Below are positions 36,795-49,711 of a stretch of 58,997 nucleotides of DNA, piece after piece. The DNA is taken from NCBI GenBank assembly GCA_016223045.1, contig JACRPT010000148.1, positions 1 to 58,997 on the forward strand. The letters are read 5' to 3'. The stretch comes from Candidatus Eiseniibacteriota bacterium. GTDB lineage: Bacteria > Eisenbacteria > RBG-16-71-46. The notes below the pieces were generated by a model. It was given only the letters and a program-made list of their open reading frames with translations. It was not told the DNA's origin and did no database searches. The translations under genes and the position numbers were made by a program. The stretch's first letter is position 1. The number at the start of each line of letters is the position of its first letter.

Positions 36795-37907
36795 ATGACC
36801 GGCGGCCCTCACGCCTCCGCCCTCGGCGGCATCGCCAGCCGGCTCTCCTTCCTCGACCGCTATCTCACCCTCTGGATCTTCCTCGCCATGGCCGTGGGGG
36901 TCGGCGGCGGCTACCTCTTCCCCGGCGTCGTACCGTTCGTGAACCGCTTCAACGTCGGCACGACCTCCATCCCCATCGCCATCGGTCTCATCCTCATGAT
37001 GTACCCGCCGCTGGCGAAGGTCCGCTACGAGGAGATGGGCCACGTCTTCCGCAACGGTCGCGTCCTCGCGCTCTCGCTGGTACAGAACTGGGTCATCGGC
37101 CCGGTCCTCATGTTCGCCCTCGCGCTGCTCTTCCTGCGCGACCGGCCCGAGTACATGGTGGGGCTCATCCTGATCGGCCTGGCGCGCTGCATCGCCATGG
37201 TCATCGTGTGGAACGACCTGGCAAAGGGCGACAGCGAGTACTGCGCCGGTCTGGTCGCCCTCAATTCGGTCTTCCAGGTGCTCTTCTTCTCGGTCTACGC
37301 GTATTCCTTCATCACCCTGGCTCCCGGCTGGTTCGGCCTCAAGGGCGTCGTCGTGCACATCACCATCGCCGAGATCGCCAGGAGCGTCTTCATCTACCTT
37401 GGTATTCCCTTCATCGCCGGGGTCATCACCCGCTTCACGCTCATCGCGGCGCGGGGCCGGGACTGGTATCAGCGGAAGTTCATCCCGAAGATCAGCCCCA
37501 TCACGCTCATCGCGCTGCTCTTCACGATCGTCGTGATGTTCTCGCTCAAGGGCGAAAAGATCGTGCAGTTGCCCTTCGACGTGCTACGCATCGCCATTCC
37601 CCTGCTCCTCTACTTCGCGGTCATGTTCGTGGTCTCGTTCTTCATGAGCCGATGGGTCGGCGCCGACTACCCGCAGTCCGCGACGCTGTCGTTCACCGCA
37701 GCCTCGAACAACTTCGAGCTCGCCATCGCGGTCGCCGTCGCGACCTTCGGCATCCATCACGGCGCGGCGTTCGCGGCGGTCATCGGGCCACTGGTCGAAG
37801 TACCGGTGCTCATCGGGCTGGTGAACGTGGCGCTGTGGTTCCGCCGGCGCTACTTCGGCGCCGCCGGCCCGGGAGCGCACTCCCGGGGCCCGCGCGTCCC
37901 GTCCTGA
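36795..37907 (+). CDS. acr3: Arsenite efflux transporter Acr3
   Basis: 370 residues with ten predicted helices. Diagnostic Acr3 sequences: [40 protein letters not shown], and [19 protein letters not shown] with the conserved functional Cys, then [21 protein letters not shown]. It exports As(III) across the inner membrane. Follows arsC by 28 nt. Its 3' end contains a hairpin that may end the operon. Confidence 0.95.
   Translation: MTGGPHASALGGIASRLSFLDRYLTLWIFLAMAVGVGGGYLFPGVVPFVNRFNVGTTSIPIAIGLILMMYPPLAKVRYEEMGHVFRNGRVLALSLVQNWVIGPVLMFALALLFLRDRPEYMVGLILIGLARCIAMVIVWNDLAKGDSEYCAGLVALNSVFQVLFFSVYAYSFITLAPGWFGLKGVVVHITIAEIARSVFIYLGIPFIAGVITRFTLIAARGRDWYQRKFIPKISPITLIALLFTIVVMFSLKGEKIVQLPFDVLRIAIPLLLYFAVMFVVSFFMSRWVGADYPQSATLSFTAASNNFELAIAVAVATFGIHHGAAFAAVIGPLVEVPVLIGLVNVALWFRRRYFGAAGPGAHSRGPRVPS
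37868..37887. terminator. Hairpin at the acr3 3' end
   Basis: CCCGGGAG (37868-37875) pairs with CTCCCGGG (37880-37887) around a CGCA loop, inside the last codons of acr3 and 31 nt from the convergent ferritin-like stop codon. Plausible two-way terminator. Confidence 0.45.
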
Positions 37908-37917
37908 CGGGTGGGCC

Positions 37918-38343
37918 CTACTTCGGCCACTCCTCGAGCATCCGCGCGGTCTCCTCGAAGTGTCCGGTCTCATCGAGCACCATGTTCTCGAGCTGGACCT
38001 GGAGCCCCTTGTCGCCGAATTCCTCCGCCTGTCGTGCGCGCTGGGTGTAGTCGGCGCGCGCACCCTTCTCGGCCTCGAACACCGCCTGCAGCATCTCGCG
38101 GTTGTTCTTCGCCGGCGGCACCGGCCGCGGCACCGTGATGGGTTCGCCACCCAGCGCCACGATCTTGTTCGCCAAGAACTGCGCGTGCAGCTGCTCGTCC
38201 GGCACTTCCTTGAGGAAGAACTGCGTGAGCTGCGGCCGGAACGGACCGGACGCCTTGGCCGCGTAGGTGAGGTACTGCACGATCGCGCCCAGCTCACCCG
38301 CCAGATCCCCGTTCAGCAGCCTGATCATCTCGTCCTTGCTCAT
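37918..38343 (-). CDS. Ferritin-like (bacterioferritin-type) di-iron protein
   Basis: 141 residues forming one four-helix bundle. Candidate iron ligands: GDLAGELGAIVQYLTYAA (first Glu), EVPDEQLHAQFLANKIV (E..H), EAEKGARADYTQRA (Glu) and MVLDETGHFEETARML (E..H). Length and motif order match small bacterioferritin or ferritin-like proteins. Iron storage or oxidative-stress protection in the cytoplasm is the expected role. AGGAG precedes the ATG at 38343; the longer frame to 38385 lacks one. Confidence 0.85.
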   Translation of the reverse strand: MSKDEMIRLLNGDLAGELGAIVQYLTYAAKASGPFRPQLTQFFLKEVPDEQLHAQFLANKIVALGGEPITVPRPVPPAKNNREMLQAVFEAEKGARADYTQRARQAEEFGDKGLQVQLENMVLDETGHFEETARMLEEWPK

Positions 38344-38391
38344 GTCGTCTCTCCTGTCGGGAACCCCCGGTGAGGGGACTTCCACTCGAAA

Positions 38392-38419
38392 GCGGCGGCC
38401 CGGCGGCGCCGGCCGCCGC
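38392..38419 (-). terminator. Hairpin terminator of acnA
   Basis: GCGGCGGCC (38392-38400) and GGCCGCCGC (38411-38419) with a 10-nt loop that is itself partly self-complementary, 19 nt after the acnA stop on the minus strand. Confidence 0.55.
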
Positions 38420-38437
38420 GCGCACGGCGCCAGTCGC

Positions 38438-42697
<4,260 letters not shown>

Positions 42698-42779
42698 GAC
42701 GCGTCCTTTCCGATATCGGGGCACACAGGGCCCCGGGTCAGACGGGGGGACTCACAGGGTCCCCGGGAACGGAGCTAGG

Positions 42780-43307
42780 TTACACCCGGAACGAGCGTGG
42801 GGCGAACTCCGTGCCGGACGCGCCGACCCCCGCCCCCAACTCCTCCACCAGCAGCGCGACGATACGCTCCTGCGCGCGCTCGAGCGCGGGCGAGAGCGAA
42901 GTGCCGGGCTCGAGGCGCTCGGGCTCGGCGCCGATCACGCTCAGTCGCTCGGGCACGAGCCCGAGCTGCTCGAACGCGCGCAGCGTGTCGATCAGGCTCC
43001 ACTGGTGGAGCGACACGGGCTGCGCGTGGTCGAGCGCCCCGGCGAGGTCGCCGAACCCCTCCACGCGGTAGACCGTCCCGGGCGCGCCGCCCGCGCGGAT
43101 CGCGTCCACCAGGATGACGTGCAACCGGCGCGCGATCTCAGGCCCCAGCTCGAAGAGCGCCGTGCCGCCCTCCAGCACCTCGACGTCGGGCGACAGCGTG
43201 TCGCGCATCCCGGCAAGGGCCCGGGCGACGTGCACGCCCAGGCCCTCGTCACCCATCAGCAGGTTCCCCACGCCGACCACCAGCACGCCCTCGCGCGCGG
43301 CGTTCAT
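42780..43307 (-). CDS. [NiFe] hydrogenase maturation protease
   Basis: 175 residues. HyaD/HybD family opening VLVVGVGNLLMGDEGLGVHVA, with the nickel-sensing Glu in GDEGLG, the Asp in VILVDAIRAGG, and the His in VSLHQWSLIDTL. It cuts the C-terminal extension of the large subunit after nickel insertion. It follows the large-subunit gene by 65 nt, and the substrate it needs (DPCIACAVH plus a 15-residue tail) is encoded there. A GGAAGGG stretch precedes the ATG. Confidence 0.92.
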   Translation of the reverse strand: MNAAREGVLVVGVGNLLMGDEGLGVHVARALAGMRDTLSPDVEVLEGGTALFELGPEIARRLHVILVDAIRAGGAPGTVYRVEGFGDLAGALDHAQPVSLHQWSLIDTLRAFEQLGLVPERLSVIGAEPERLEPGTSLSPALERAQERIVALLVEELGAGVGASGTEFAPRSFRV

Positions 43308-43372
43308 GTTCGGCCCTTCCCTGCCCGGCCCTCCCGCCGGCCGGCGCGAGAGAGCGGGCGCAGCTCCCGGCC

Positions 43373-44857
43373 TCAGCTCAACGTGAGCTTCTTGAGCAAC
43401 TCCCCGCGCGGCGTGAGCAGATGCACCGCGCAGGCGATGCACGGGTCGAACGAGCGCACGATGCGCGCCAGCGAGAACGGGTTCTCCGGGTCCTTGACCG
43501 GGGCGCCCAGCAGCGCCTGCTCGATCGCTCCAGGCTGGCCCCGGTCGTCGTGCGGCGAGGCGTTCCAGGTCGTCGGCACCACCGCCTGGTAGCGCTCGAT
43601 GCGCTTGTTCCGGATCGAGACCCAGTGCCCGAGCGCGCCGCGCGAGGCGTCCCACAGGCCGACGCCGCGCGCCTGCTCGGGCATGGTGAACGGGGTCGCC
43701 ACCGGCTGGTCGAGCTTGATCTGCAGCACCCAGTCGGCCATGGCGTCCGCCATCACCCGGGTCTCGACCGCGCGCGCGAGGTGCCGGCCCAGCACCGAGG
43801 AGAGATGTTCGGGCCGGAGCCGGAGCTGTGCGAGCGCCGCGTTCAGGGCGTCCACGTGCGCCGGGTGCCCGCCGCCCACCACCGCCAGCATGGCGCGCGC
43901 CGCCGGGCCGACCTCGTAGACGCCGTTGGCGTAGCGTGGCGCCTTGAGCCAGGTGTAGCCCGCCGCCTTCTTCGGATCGGGCACGGTGGCGCCCGCTGCC
44001 GGTGCGAGATGCGAGGGTGAGGAATACCAGGACGACGCGATGTCCTCGGTGATGCGCGCCGGGTCCACCGGCTCGAACTTCCCGCCGGTCACGCGACCCA
44101 TCGGGAAGAACCGCTTGCGCTTCGTCACGTCGGGCTCGTTGTCGAGGTCGAAGGCGCCGTAGGAGAGGAAGCTCTTCGGCCCCGCGCCGACCTCGGCGTA
44201 CTCGCGGTAGACCTCGGCGACGGTCATGACGTCGGGGATGTAGACGTTGTTGACGAAGTCGCTCAGCTCCTTCAGCCGCCACAGGAACGTCGTCACCTTG
44301 TCCACCGTCGGTGTCACCGTCACGCCGCCGGGCACGACCGAGGCGCAGTGCGGCATCTTGCCCGAGAACACCGCCGACATCTCGTGCGCCTTGAGCCGGA
44401 TGTGGAGCGCCTGCACGTAGTGGCTGACGATCTCGTCGCTGGTCGCCTTCGGCAGCCGGTAATCCGCCTCGTAGCGCGGGATGAACGGTGGGAAGTCGGG
44501 CCCGCGCACGAAGTCCAGCGCCGCCAGGTGGTAGAAGTGGAGCACGTGCGACTGGATGTAGTTCGAGCCCTGGATCAGGTTGCGGATGATGCGCCCGTTG
44601 TCGGGCGGCATGATCCCCAGCGCGTTGTCCAGGCACTGCGAGGACGCCACCGCGTGCGCCGTGGGGCAGACGCCGCAGAAGCGCTGGGTGAGCTGCACCG
44701 CGTCGAGCGGGTCGCGGCCCTCGAGGATCTGCTCGAAGCCCCGGTAGAGCGTGCCGCCCGCCCGGGCCTCGACCACGACGCCGTCCTCCACCACCGCCTC
44801 GACACGCAGGTGACCCTCGATGCGGGTCACCGGATCCACCATCACGCGCGTCTTCAT
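43373..44857 (-). CDS. [NiFe] hydrogenase large subunit (Group 1-like)
   Basis: 494 residues. N-terminal MVDPVTRIEGHLRVEAVVED; L1 motif RFCGVCPTAHAVAS with two Ni-Fe cysteines; L2 motif SFDPCIACAVH with the other two. After that His a 15-residue extension (LLTPRGELLKKLTLS) remains to be cleaved by the adjacent protease. Oxidises H2 in the periplasm; exported with the Tat-signal small subunit. The small-subunit stop lies 2 nt before this ATG region (44857 versus 44860), so the genes are tightly coupled. Confidence 0.95.
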   Translation of the reverse strand: MKTRVMVDPVTRIEGHLRVEAVVEDGVVVEARAGGTLYRGFEQILEGRDPLDAVQLTQRFCGVCPTAHAVASSQCLDNALGIMPPDNGRIIRNLIQGSNYIQSHVLHFYHLAALDFVRGPDFPPFIPRYEADYRLPKATSDEIVSHYVQALHIRLKAHEMSAVFSGKMPHCASVVPGGVTVTPTVDKVTTFLWRLKELSDFVNNVYIPDVMTVAEVYREYAEVGAGPKSFLSYGAFDLDNEPDVTKRKRFFPMGRVTGGKFEPVDPARITEDIASSWYSSPSHLAPAAGATVPDPKKAAGYTWLKAPRYANGVYEVGPAARAMLAVVGGGHPAHVDALNAALAQLRLRPEHLSSVLGRHLARAVETRVMADAMADWVLQIKLDQPVATPFTMPEQARGVGLWDASRGALGHWVSIRNKRIERYQAVVPTTWNASPHDDRGQPGAIEQALLGAPVKDPENPFSLARIVRSFDPCIACAVHLLTPRGELLKKLTLS

Positions 44858-44859
44858 GG

Positions 44860-45810
44860 CTACCTCCGCTGGTAGAGCGGCGAGTGCGCATCCGGGAAGC
44901 CGGGCTCGGTGCAGCCCATGCACGGAGCGTTGGCGTTGATGCAGAAGTTCACGCCGCTGTTCCATTGCCGCACCGGACAGTCGGCATAGGTGAACGGGCC
45001 CTTGCAGCCGATCTCGAGCAGGCAGCCGGGCTCGCCGAACCGCGTGGCGAAGATGCCCTCGTCCATGTAGTCGCGGTTGATGCACCGGTTGTGAACGGTG
45101 CGGCCGAAGTAGGCCTTGAGCCGCCCGTACTCGTCCACCTCCTCGGGCTTCGGCAGCCCGTAGAGCAGCACGCGCGCGACCGTGCCGATGAACCAGTCGG
45201 GATGGCACGGGCAACCGGGGATGTTCACCACCGGCGTCGCGATGCCGTAGCCCTTGAGCACCTCGCCCACGCCCTTCGCCCCGCTCGGATTGGGCTTCGC
45301 GCCGGCGACGCCGCCGTAGGCCGCGCAGGTCCCGACCGCGAGCACCGCCAGCGCGTCGGGCGCCAGGCGCCGCACCCATTCGAGCATGGTGATCTGGTGG
45401 CCGTCGTCCTCGCCGAGCGTGCCGTAGACGCCGTCCCCCAGCGTGGGGACCGCGCCTTCCAGGATGTAGATGAACTTGCCCTTGTGCTTGCGCGCGGTCT
45501 CCAGCGCGGTGTCCGTGGAGCTCTTCCCCGTGGCCGCCATCAGCGTGGAGTGGTAGTCGAGGAACAGCTGATGCCCGGGGAGGATCTGGTCGAGGATGAC
45601 GTTCTTGATGCTGGGATGGATGGTGTTGATGACCGAAACGGAGCATCCGCTGCAGGCCGACGCCTGCATCCAGATGAGTGGATACTCCTTCACGGCCTCC
45701 TGGAGTGCGCGCGCGACCCGGGGCAGGAACGCCTGGGAGAACTCGGTCACGGCGGTCGCGGCCGTCGCCCACTTCAGGAACTCGCGGCGAGAGAACCCGT
45801 GCTCTGGCAT
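44860..45810 (-). CDS. [NiFe] hydrogenase small subunit, Tat-exported
   Basis: 316 residues. Tat signal SRREFLKWATAATAV. Proximal cluster ligands: SACSGCSVSV, VGTCAAYGGV and IPGCPCHPDW. Distal and medial cysteines lie in the last third (NFCINANAPCMGC). The extra cysteines of oxygen-tolerant enzymes are absent: CSGC rather than CTCC, and AAYGG rather than ASWGC, so a standard proximal [4Fe-4S] cluster is expected. There is no C-terminal membrane helix and no cytochrome b gene beside it, so the electron acceptor is encoded elsewhere. GGAGG lies 5 nt before the ATG. Confidence 0.94.
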   Translation of the reverse strand: MPEHGFSRREFLKWATAATAVTEFSQAFLPRVARALQEAVKEYPLIWMQASACSGCSVSVINTIHPSIKNVILDQILPGHQLFLDYHSTLMAATGKSSTDTALETARKHKGKFIYILEGAVPTLGDGVYGTLGEDDGHQITMLEWVRRLAPDALAVLAVGTCAAYGGVAGAKPNPSGAKGVGEVLKGYGIATPVVNIPGCPCHPDWFIGTVARVLLYGLPKPEEVDEYGRLKAYFGRTVHNRCINRDYMDEGIFATRFGEPGCLLEIGCKGPFTYADCPVRQWNSGVNFCINANAPCMGCTEPGFPDAHSPLYQRR

Positions 45811-45855
45811 AACCCCCTCCAGCGGTGGAGTGAGGGAACCCGGTGTTACCTCTTG

Positions 45856-45885
45856 ACCCTAGGAGCCGCCCGACGCGCGAGTCAA
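45856..45885 (-). promoter_or_regulatory. Candidate promoter of the hydrogenase operon
   Basis: On the minus strand TTGACT (45885-45880), 18-nt spacer, TAGGGT (45861-45856), giving a leader of about 40 nt before the small-subunit ATG at 45810. Confidence 0.4.
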
Positions 45886-45981
45886 TGCTCCTTGTGGGGC
45901 AGGCGCACGCGCCCGGGGCACTCCGTTCATGTTCCGCATGAGGGACCTGCCACAATTCCACACCGACTGTCAGATTGTCGT

Positions 45982-46025
45982 GGGATCGCGGCGGGATCGC
46001 GGCGGGATCGCGGCGGGATCGCGGC
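45982..46025 (+). repeat. Four perfect 11-bp tandem repeats
   Basis: Unit GGGATCGCGGC at 45982, 45993, 46004 and 46015, followed by a decayed copy. It lies between the GH13 stop and the hydrogenase promoter. An 11-bp period places each copy on the same face of the helix; slippage-prone and probably variable between strains. Confidence 0.8.
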
Positions 46026-46045
46026 GGGTCGGGGGGCGGCGCGCT

Positions 46046-47416
46046 TCAGTCGGGGCGACCGAGCGGCACGATCAGCGTCTCCCACGGCTCGAGCGGCGTC
46101 GCGAGGCCGCGGCGAAGGCGGACCTCCCGGCCGCTCAGGAGTTCCACGCCGCCACGCCGGTCGAGCCGCGGATCGTCGAGGATGACACCCGCCGGCCGCC
46201 CCGAGAAGTTGATCGCCACCAGCACCTGCTCGTCCCCGAGGGTGCGCAGGAACGCGCAGACCCGGTCCGGGACGTTGACCTCGAGCTTCCCGGTCGCGCC
46301 GGTGGCGAGCGCCTCCTGCTCGCGCCGCACGCGGGCGAGCTGCGCGACGTAGCGCGACAGCTCGGGATCGCCGGTGGTCCAGGGCACCGGCTCGCGCTCG
46401 AACAGCCCCGGGCGGGCCACCACCCCCACCTCCTCGCCCGCGTAGAGCAGCGGGCAGCCCTCGGAGGTGAAGAGGAACGCCAGCCCGGCGCGCATCCAGT
46501 CCCGACCGAAGCGGTCGGCGGCGCGGCGCTCGTCGTGGTTCTCGATGAAGCGCAGCTTGAGCGAGCCCTTCGGGTGATCGGCCTGGATGCGCAGGACGCG
46601 CTCGACCAGGAACGCCGGGTCGGCGCGGCCGCCGCGCACGCTCTGCAGCGTGCTCCAGAGCCCCCAGTCGTAGGTCATGTCGAACGCCGCGACGTGGTAC
46701 TGCGGGCCGTCGCACTCGCCGAGCAGGAGCAGGTCGGGCTTCACCTGCTGCAGCGCGCGCCGCGCCTCGACCCAGAAGGCGAGCGGGACCATCCCCGCCG
46801 CGTCGCAGCGGAAGCCGTCCACCCCGATGTCCGCGACCCAGTGCCGCATGGCGCCGATCATCCAGGCGCGCAGCCCCGGGTCGTCGAAGTCGAGATCGAT
46901 GACGTCCCACCAGGCCGGATCGGGCGGACGGACGTTCCCGCCCGCGTCGCGGGTGTACCAGCCCGGGTGCTGGTGGCGCAGCGGGTTGTCCCACGCGGTG
47001 TGGTTCGCCACCCAGTCCATGATGACCTTGAGCCCCGTGGCGTGCGCCTTCGCCACCAGCTCGCGCAGCTCCGCCTCGCCACCGAGCGCGGAGTCCACCG
47101 CGAAGTAGTCCCTGACGGAGTAGGGCGAGCCGTACGTGCCCTTGCGCCGCTCCACGCCGATCGGGTGGACGGGCATGAGCCAGACACAGGTGGCGCCCAG
47201 ATCCCGGATGCGCTCGAGGTCGGCGGTGACCTCGGAGAGCCGCCCGCGCGGGCCGTGGACGCGCGGGAACACCTCGTAGACCACGGCATGACGCACCCAT
47301 TCCGGCGAGGCGAGCGCGGTGAGCGCGCCGCCCGGCTGCGCGACCGCCGGGGCGTGGGGGGCGCAGACCAGCGCGGTGAGCAGGAGCGCCAGCGCGGCCA
47401 GTCCCGGGCGCCTCAT
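46046..47416 (-). CDS. Secreted GH13 alpha-amylase-family glycosidase
   Basis: 456 residues. Signal peptide MRRPGLAALALLLTALVCAP. TIM barrel with the four GH13 regions: MDWVANHTAWDNP (region I), IGVDGFRCDAAGM (II, nucleophile Asp), LLLGECDGPQYH (III, acid/base Glu) and LRFIENHDERRAA (IV, His-Asp). C-terminal beta-sandwich ending PWETLIVPLGRPD. Hydrolyses or transfers alpha-glucans outside the cytoplasm. AGGAGG lies 7 nt before the ATG at 47416; the longer frame to 47638 is spurious. Confidence 0.9.
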   Translation of the reverse strand: MRRPGLAALALLLTALVCAPHAPAVAQPGGALTALASPEWVRHAVVYEVFPRVHGPRGRLSEVTADLERIRDLGATCVWLMPVHPIGVERRKGTYGSPYSVRDYFAVDSALGGEAELRELVAKAHATGLKVIMDWVANHTAWDNPLRHQHPGWYTRDAGGNVRPPDPAWWDVIDLDFDDPGLRAWMIGAMRHWVADIGVDGFRCDAAGMVPLAFWVEARRALQQVKPDLLLLGECDGPQYHVAAFDMTYDWGLWSTLQSVRGGRADPAFLVERVLRIQADHPKGSLKLRFIENHDERRAADRFGRDWMRAGLAFLFTSEGCPLLYAGEEVGVVARPGLFEREPVPWTTGDPELSRYVAQLARVRREQEALATGATGKLEVNVPDRVCAFLRTLGDEQVLVAINFSGRPAGVILDDPRLDRRGGVELLSGREVRLRRGLATPLEPWETLIVPLGRPD

Positions 47417-47426
47417 GCGCTCCCTC

Positions 47427-48356
47427 CTACCGCGCCGGCCGCGCGAGATCGGTGTAGACGATCTCCACGAACTGGTCGGGCTTGAGGAATCCCTTGCCCC
47501 AGGCCTCGTCGAGATCGGCGGTGGGCCTGGCCGACTTCGCCTGCTCGAGCGTCTTCTTCTCCCGCACCAGCTTCTCCACGCGATCGCGCACCTGCGCCAG
47601 CATGTCGCGGAACGCCTGGAGCGCGGCGCGGTCGCCAAGCGGCCCGTGCCCGGGGATCACCTTCGTGTCGGGACCCAGCAGCGGCAGCACGCGGTCGCAC
47701 GCGGCGATCATGCCACGAATCGAGCCGCCGCTCGACACGTCGATGAACGGGTACATGCCGTTGAAGAACACGTCGCCCAGGTGCACCACGTTCGCGCGGC
47801 GGAAGCGCGCGATGACGTCGCCGTCGGTGTGGGCCGGAGCCACGTGGAAGGCCTCGATGTCGTCGCCATTGAGGTGGAACGTCACCGAGTCGTCGAACGT
47901 GACGACGGGCAGCGCCCCGGTCGGCGCGGCCTGCACGGTCTCGCGGAACGCGGCGATGAACTGCGTCACGCTCATCCGGCGGCGCACGTTCTCGTGCGCC
48001 ACGAGCACCGCGCCGCTGCCCGCCAGGTCCGCATTGCCGCCGACGTGATCGCCGTGCCAGTGGGTGTTCAGCACGAAGCGGATGGGCTTTCCGCCCCCGA
48101 TCGAGTCCACCGCCGCGCGGATCCTGCCGGAGAGCTCGGCGAACTGGTCGTCCACCAGGAACACGCCGTCCCCGCCCGCGGAGACGCCGATGTTCCCGCC
48201 CGCGCCGAGCAGCATGGCGACACCTTCGCCCGCCCGCACGGCGCGCACCCTGACCTTGCTGAAATCGTCCTGGGCGTGGAGTGGCGCGGCGGGCACCAGG
48301 ATGAGGAGCGCGCAGGCGGAGAGCAGCGATCGGACGGCTCGAGGGGCGAGAGGCAT
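47427..48356 (-). CDS. Secreted metallo-beta-lactamase-fold hydrolase
   Basis: 309 residues. Signal peptide RAVRSLLSACALLILVPAAPLHA. MBL core: FLVDDQFAELSGRIRAAVDS, the metal motif NTHWHGDHVGGNADL (HxHxDH), APAHTDGDVIARF (third His), VHLGDVFFNGMYP (bridging Asp) and VIPGHGPLGDRAAL (last His). All six di-zinc ligands are present. Close in style to environmental enzymes annotated as cyclase- or quinoprotein-relay MBL proteins; the substrate is unknown. GGAGG lies 6 nt before the ATG; 10 nt separates its stop from the GH13 start. Confidence 0.9.
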   Translation of the reverse strand: MPLAPRAVRSLLSACALLILVPAAPLHAQDDFSKVRVRAVRAGEGVAMLLGAGGNIGVSAGGDGVFLVDDQFAELSGRIRAAVDSIGGGKPIRFVLNTHWHGDHVGGNADLAGSGAVLVAHENVRRRMSVTQFIAAFRETVQAAPTGALPVVTFDDSVTFHLNGDDIEAFHVAPAHTDGDVIARFRRANVVHLGDVFFNGMYPFIDVSSGGSIRGMIAACDRVLPLLGPDTKVIPGHGPLGDRAALQAFRDMLAQVRDRVEKLVREKKTLEQAKSARPTADLDEAWGKGFLKPDQFVEIVYTDLARPAR

Positions 48357-48382
48357 CGGGATCCTCCGGGGGCTGGTTGGGC

Positions 48383-49141
48383 TCAACTCGACCGGTATAG
48401 CTCCGGGTCCGCCTCCGACGGCGCGCCCGCTCCGCGGCGCCGGCGCGCGCGGGCGACGGCGAGCGAGCCGCCGAGCAGGATGGCCGCGAACACGAACCAC
48501 TGGATCGCGTAGCTCAGGTGCATGAACTCGTCCAGCTTCCGCGGCGGCGTTCGCAGCGGCCGCCCGGGCACGCCCGGGCCCGGCAGCTCCCGCACGAACC
48601 AGGGCGCGAGCGCGTAGGGGAAGCGCGCGGCCAGCGAGTCCGGGTCGAGCGCCCGCGCCGACCACAGCTCGAGCAGGTCCGCGGGCAGCCGCCGCCACGG
48701 AGCGCCGCCGGCGCCGCGCTCGAGGGGACGCGCGAACCCCGTGACCGCGCGCTCGCCCGGTTCGGGGAACTGCTGCGGCCTCGCGGTGGCGGCGTCGCCC
48801 GCGTAGAGCCAGCCGCGGTCCACCAGCACGGCGCTGCCGTCGGCGAGCAGCAGCGGCGTCACCACCTCGACTCCCGGCGAGCCCGCGTGCGCGCGGCCCG
48901 CGAGCACGACCTGGCGCCGCTCGTCGAAGCGACCGGTCAGCTCGACGCGGCGGTCGCGCACGGAGTCGAGCGGCGCCGCGGCGCTCCCGAGCCGGAGCGG
49001 CGCCGCGGCGAGCGCGGCTGCCTGCGACCGGTTCAGGCGCTGCTTCTCGTGCCGGCGCGAGAGCTGCCAGAACCCCAGCCGCACGCACACCGCGGCGACC
49101 AGCAGCACCGCCGCGGCGACCGCGAGCGAGCGCGGCTTCAC
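48383..49141 (-). CDS. SURF1 family cytochrome oxidase biogenesis protein
   Basis: 252 residues with the SURF1 plan: N-terminal helix ending RLGFWQLSRRHEKQ, periplasmic domain with LTGRFDERRQVVLAGRAHAG and VLVDRGWL, and C-terminal helix HLSYAIQWFVFAAILLGG. Helps insert haem a into aa3-type terminal oxidases, so the organism probably respires oxygen. No oxidase subunits are present here. Confidence 0.93.
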   Translation of the reverse strand: MKPRSLAVAAAVLLVAAVCVRLGFWQLSRRHEKQRLNRSQAAALAAAPLRLGSAAAPLDSVRDRRVELTGRFDERRQVVLAGRAHAGSPGVEVVTPLLLADGSAVLVDRGWLYAGDAATARPQQFPEPGERAVTGFARPLERGAGGAPWRRLPADLLELWSARALDPDSLAARFPYALAPWFVRELPGPGVPGRPLRTPPRKLDEFMHLSYAIQWFVFAAILLGGSLAVARARRRRGAGAPSEADPELYRSS

Positions 49142-49154
49142 GGGCGGCGCGCCC

Positions 49155-49394
49155 TCACGGCCCGGGCCTGGGGGTCGGCGGCTGCATGTCGAAGGCGACG
49201 ATCTGGGAAGCGAAGCCGCAGGTCTTGTGCGTGCCGTCGCAGAACGGCTGGTTGCCCGATCGGCCGCAGCGGCACAGGCTCACTCTCGTCCGGCCCTGGA
49301 GGCCGAAGGGCCGGCCTTCCATGTCCACGATCTCGAAGTCGCCTTCGACGCGGAGCGAGCCGTTGTTCATCACGGTGATACGGGTCGCAGCCAT
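49155..49394 (-). CDS. CDGSH iron-sulfur domain protein
   Basis: 79 residues. The 3Cys-1His [2Fe-2S] motif SLCRCGRSGNQPFCDGTH sits at residues ~40-57. N-terminal strand segment RITVMNNGSLRVEGDFEIVD is typical of stand-alone bacterial mitoNEET-like proteins. AGGAGG lies 6 nt before the ATG. It precedes SURF1 by 13 nt in the same direction, so both may serve respiratory metal-centre assembly. Confidence 0.9.
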   Translation of the reverse strand: MAATRITVMNNGSLRVEGDFEIVDMEGRPFGLQGRTRVSLCRCGRSGNQPFCDGTHKTCGFASQIVAFDMQPPTPRPGP

Positions 49395-49474
49395 GCTCAC
49401 CTCCTGGAGATCCGGCCGGAACGGCCGCACTCTACCAAGGGGTTCGGATGGGCGCGAGCGCCGGCCGCCCGGCC

Positions 49475-49711
49475 TCACGACTTGCCGCTCTCGCCTCTCA
49501 GGTGGCGGAAGCCCGACTCGTCGCCGAGGAGCTGCTCGTCGAGCCAGCGATCGATGACGCTCCTCCGGAACCGCCACTCCTTGCCGAGCTTGACGGCGGG
49601 GATCCGTTTCTCCTGCGCCCACTTGTAGATCGTCTGAGGCTTCAGGCGCAGGTAGTGCGCCACCTCCTCGAGCGTGAGGATCTCGTGGTCGTCCGAACGG
49701 GGGCCGGTCAT
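49475..49711 (-). CDS. Excisionase/MerR-like helix-turn-helix protein
   Basis: 78 residues. HTH_17-type motif ILTLEEVAHYLRLKPQTIYK, WAQEKRIPAVKLGKEWRF, RRSVIDRWLDEQL: nearly the whole protein is the DNA-binding domain. Its ATG overlaps the stop of the upstream membrane-protein gene by 4 nt, so the two are coupled. Such stand-alone proteins act as small regulators or, in phages and integrative elements, as excision factors; no integrase is nearby. Confidence 0.88.
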   Translation of the reverse strand: MTGPRSDDHEILTLEEVAHYLRLKPQTIYKWAQEKRIPAVKLGKEWRFRRSVIDRWLDEQLLGDESGFRHLRGESGKS

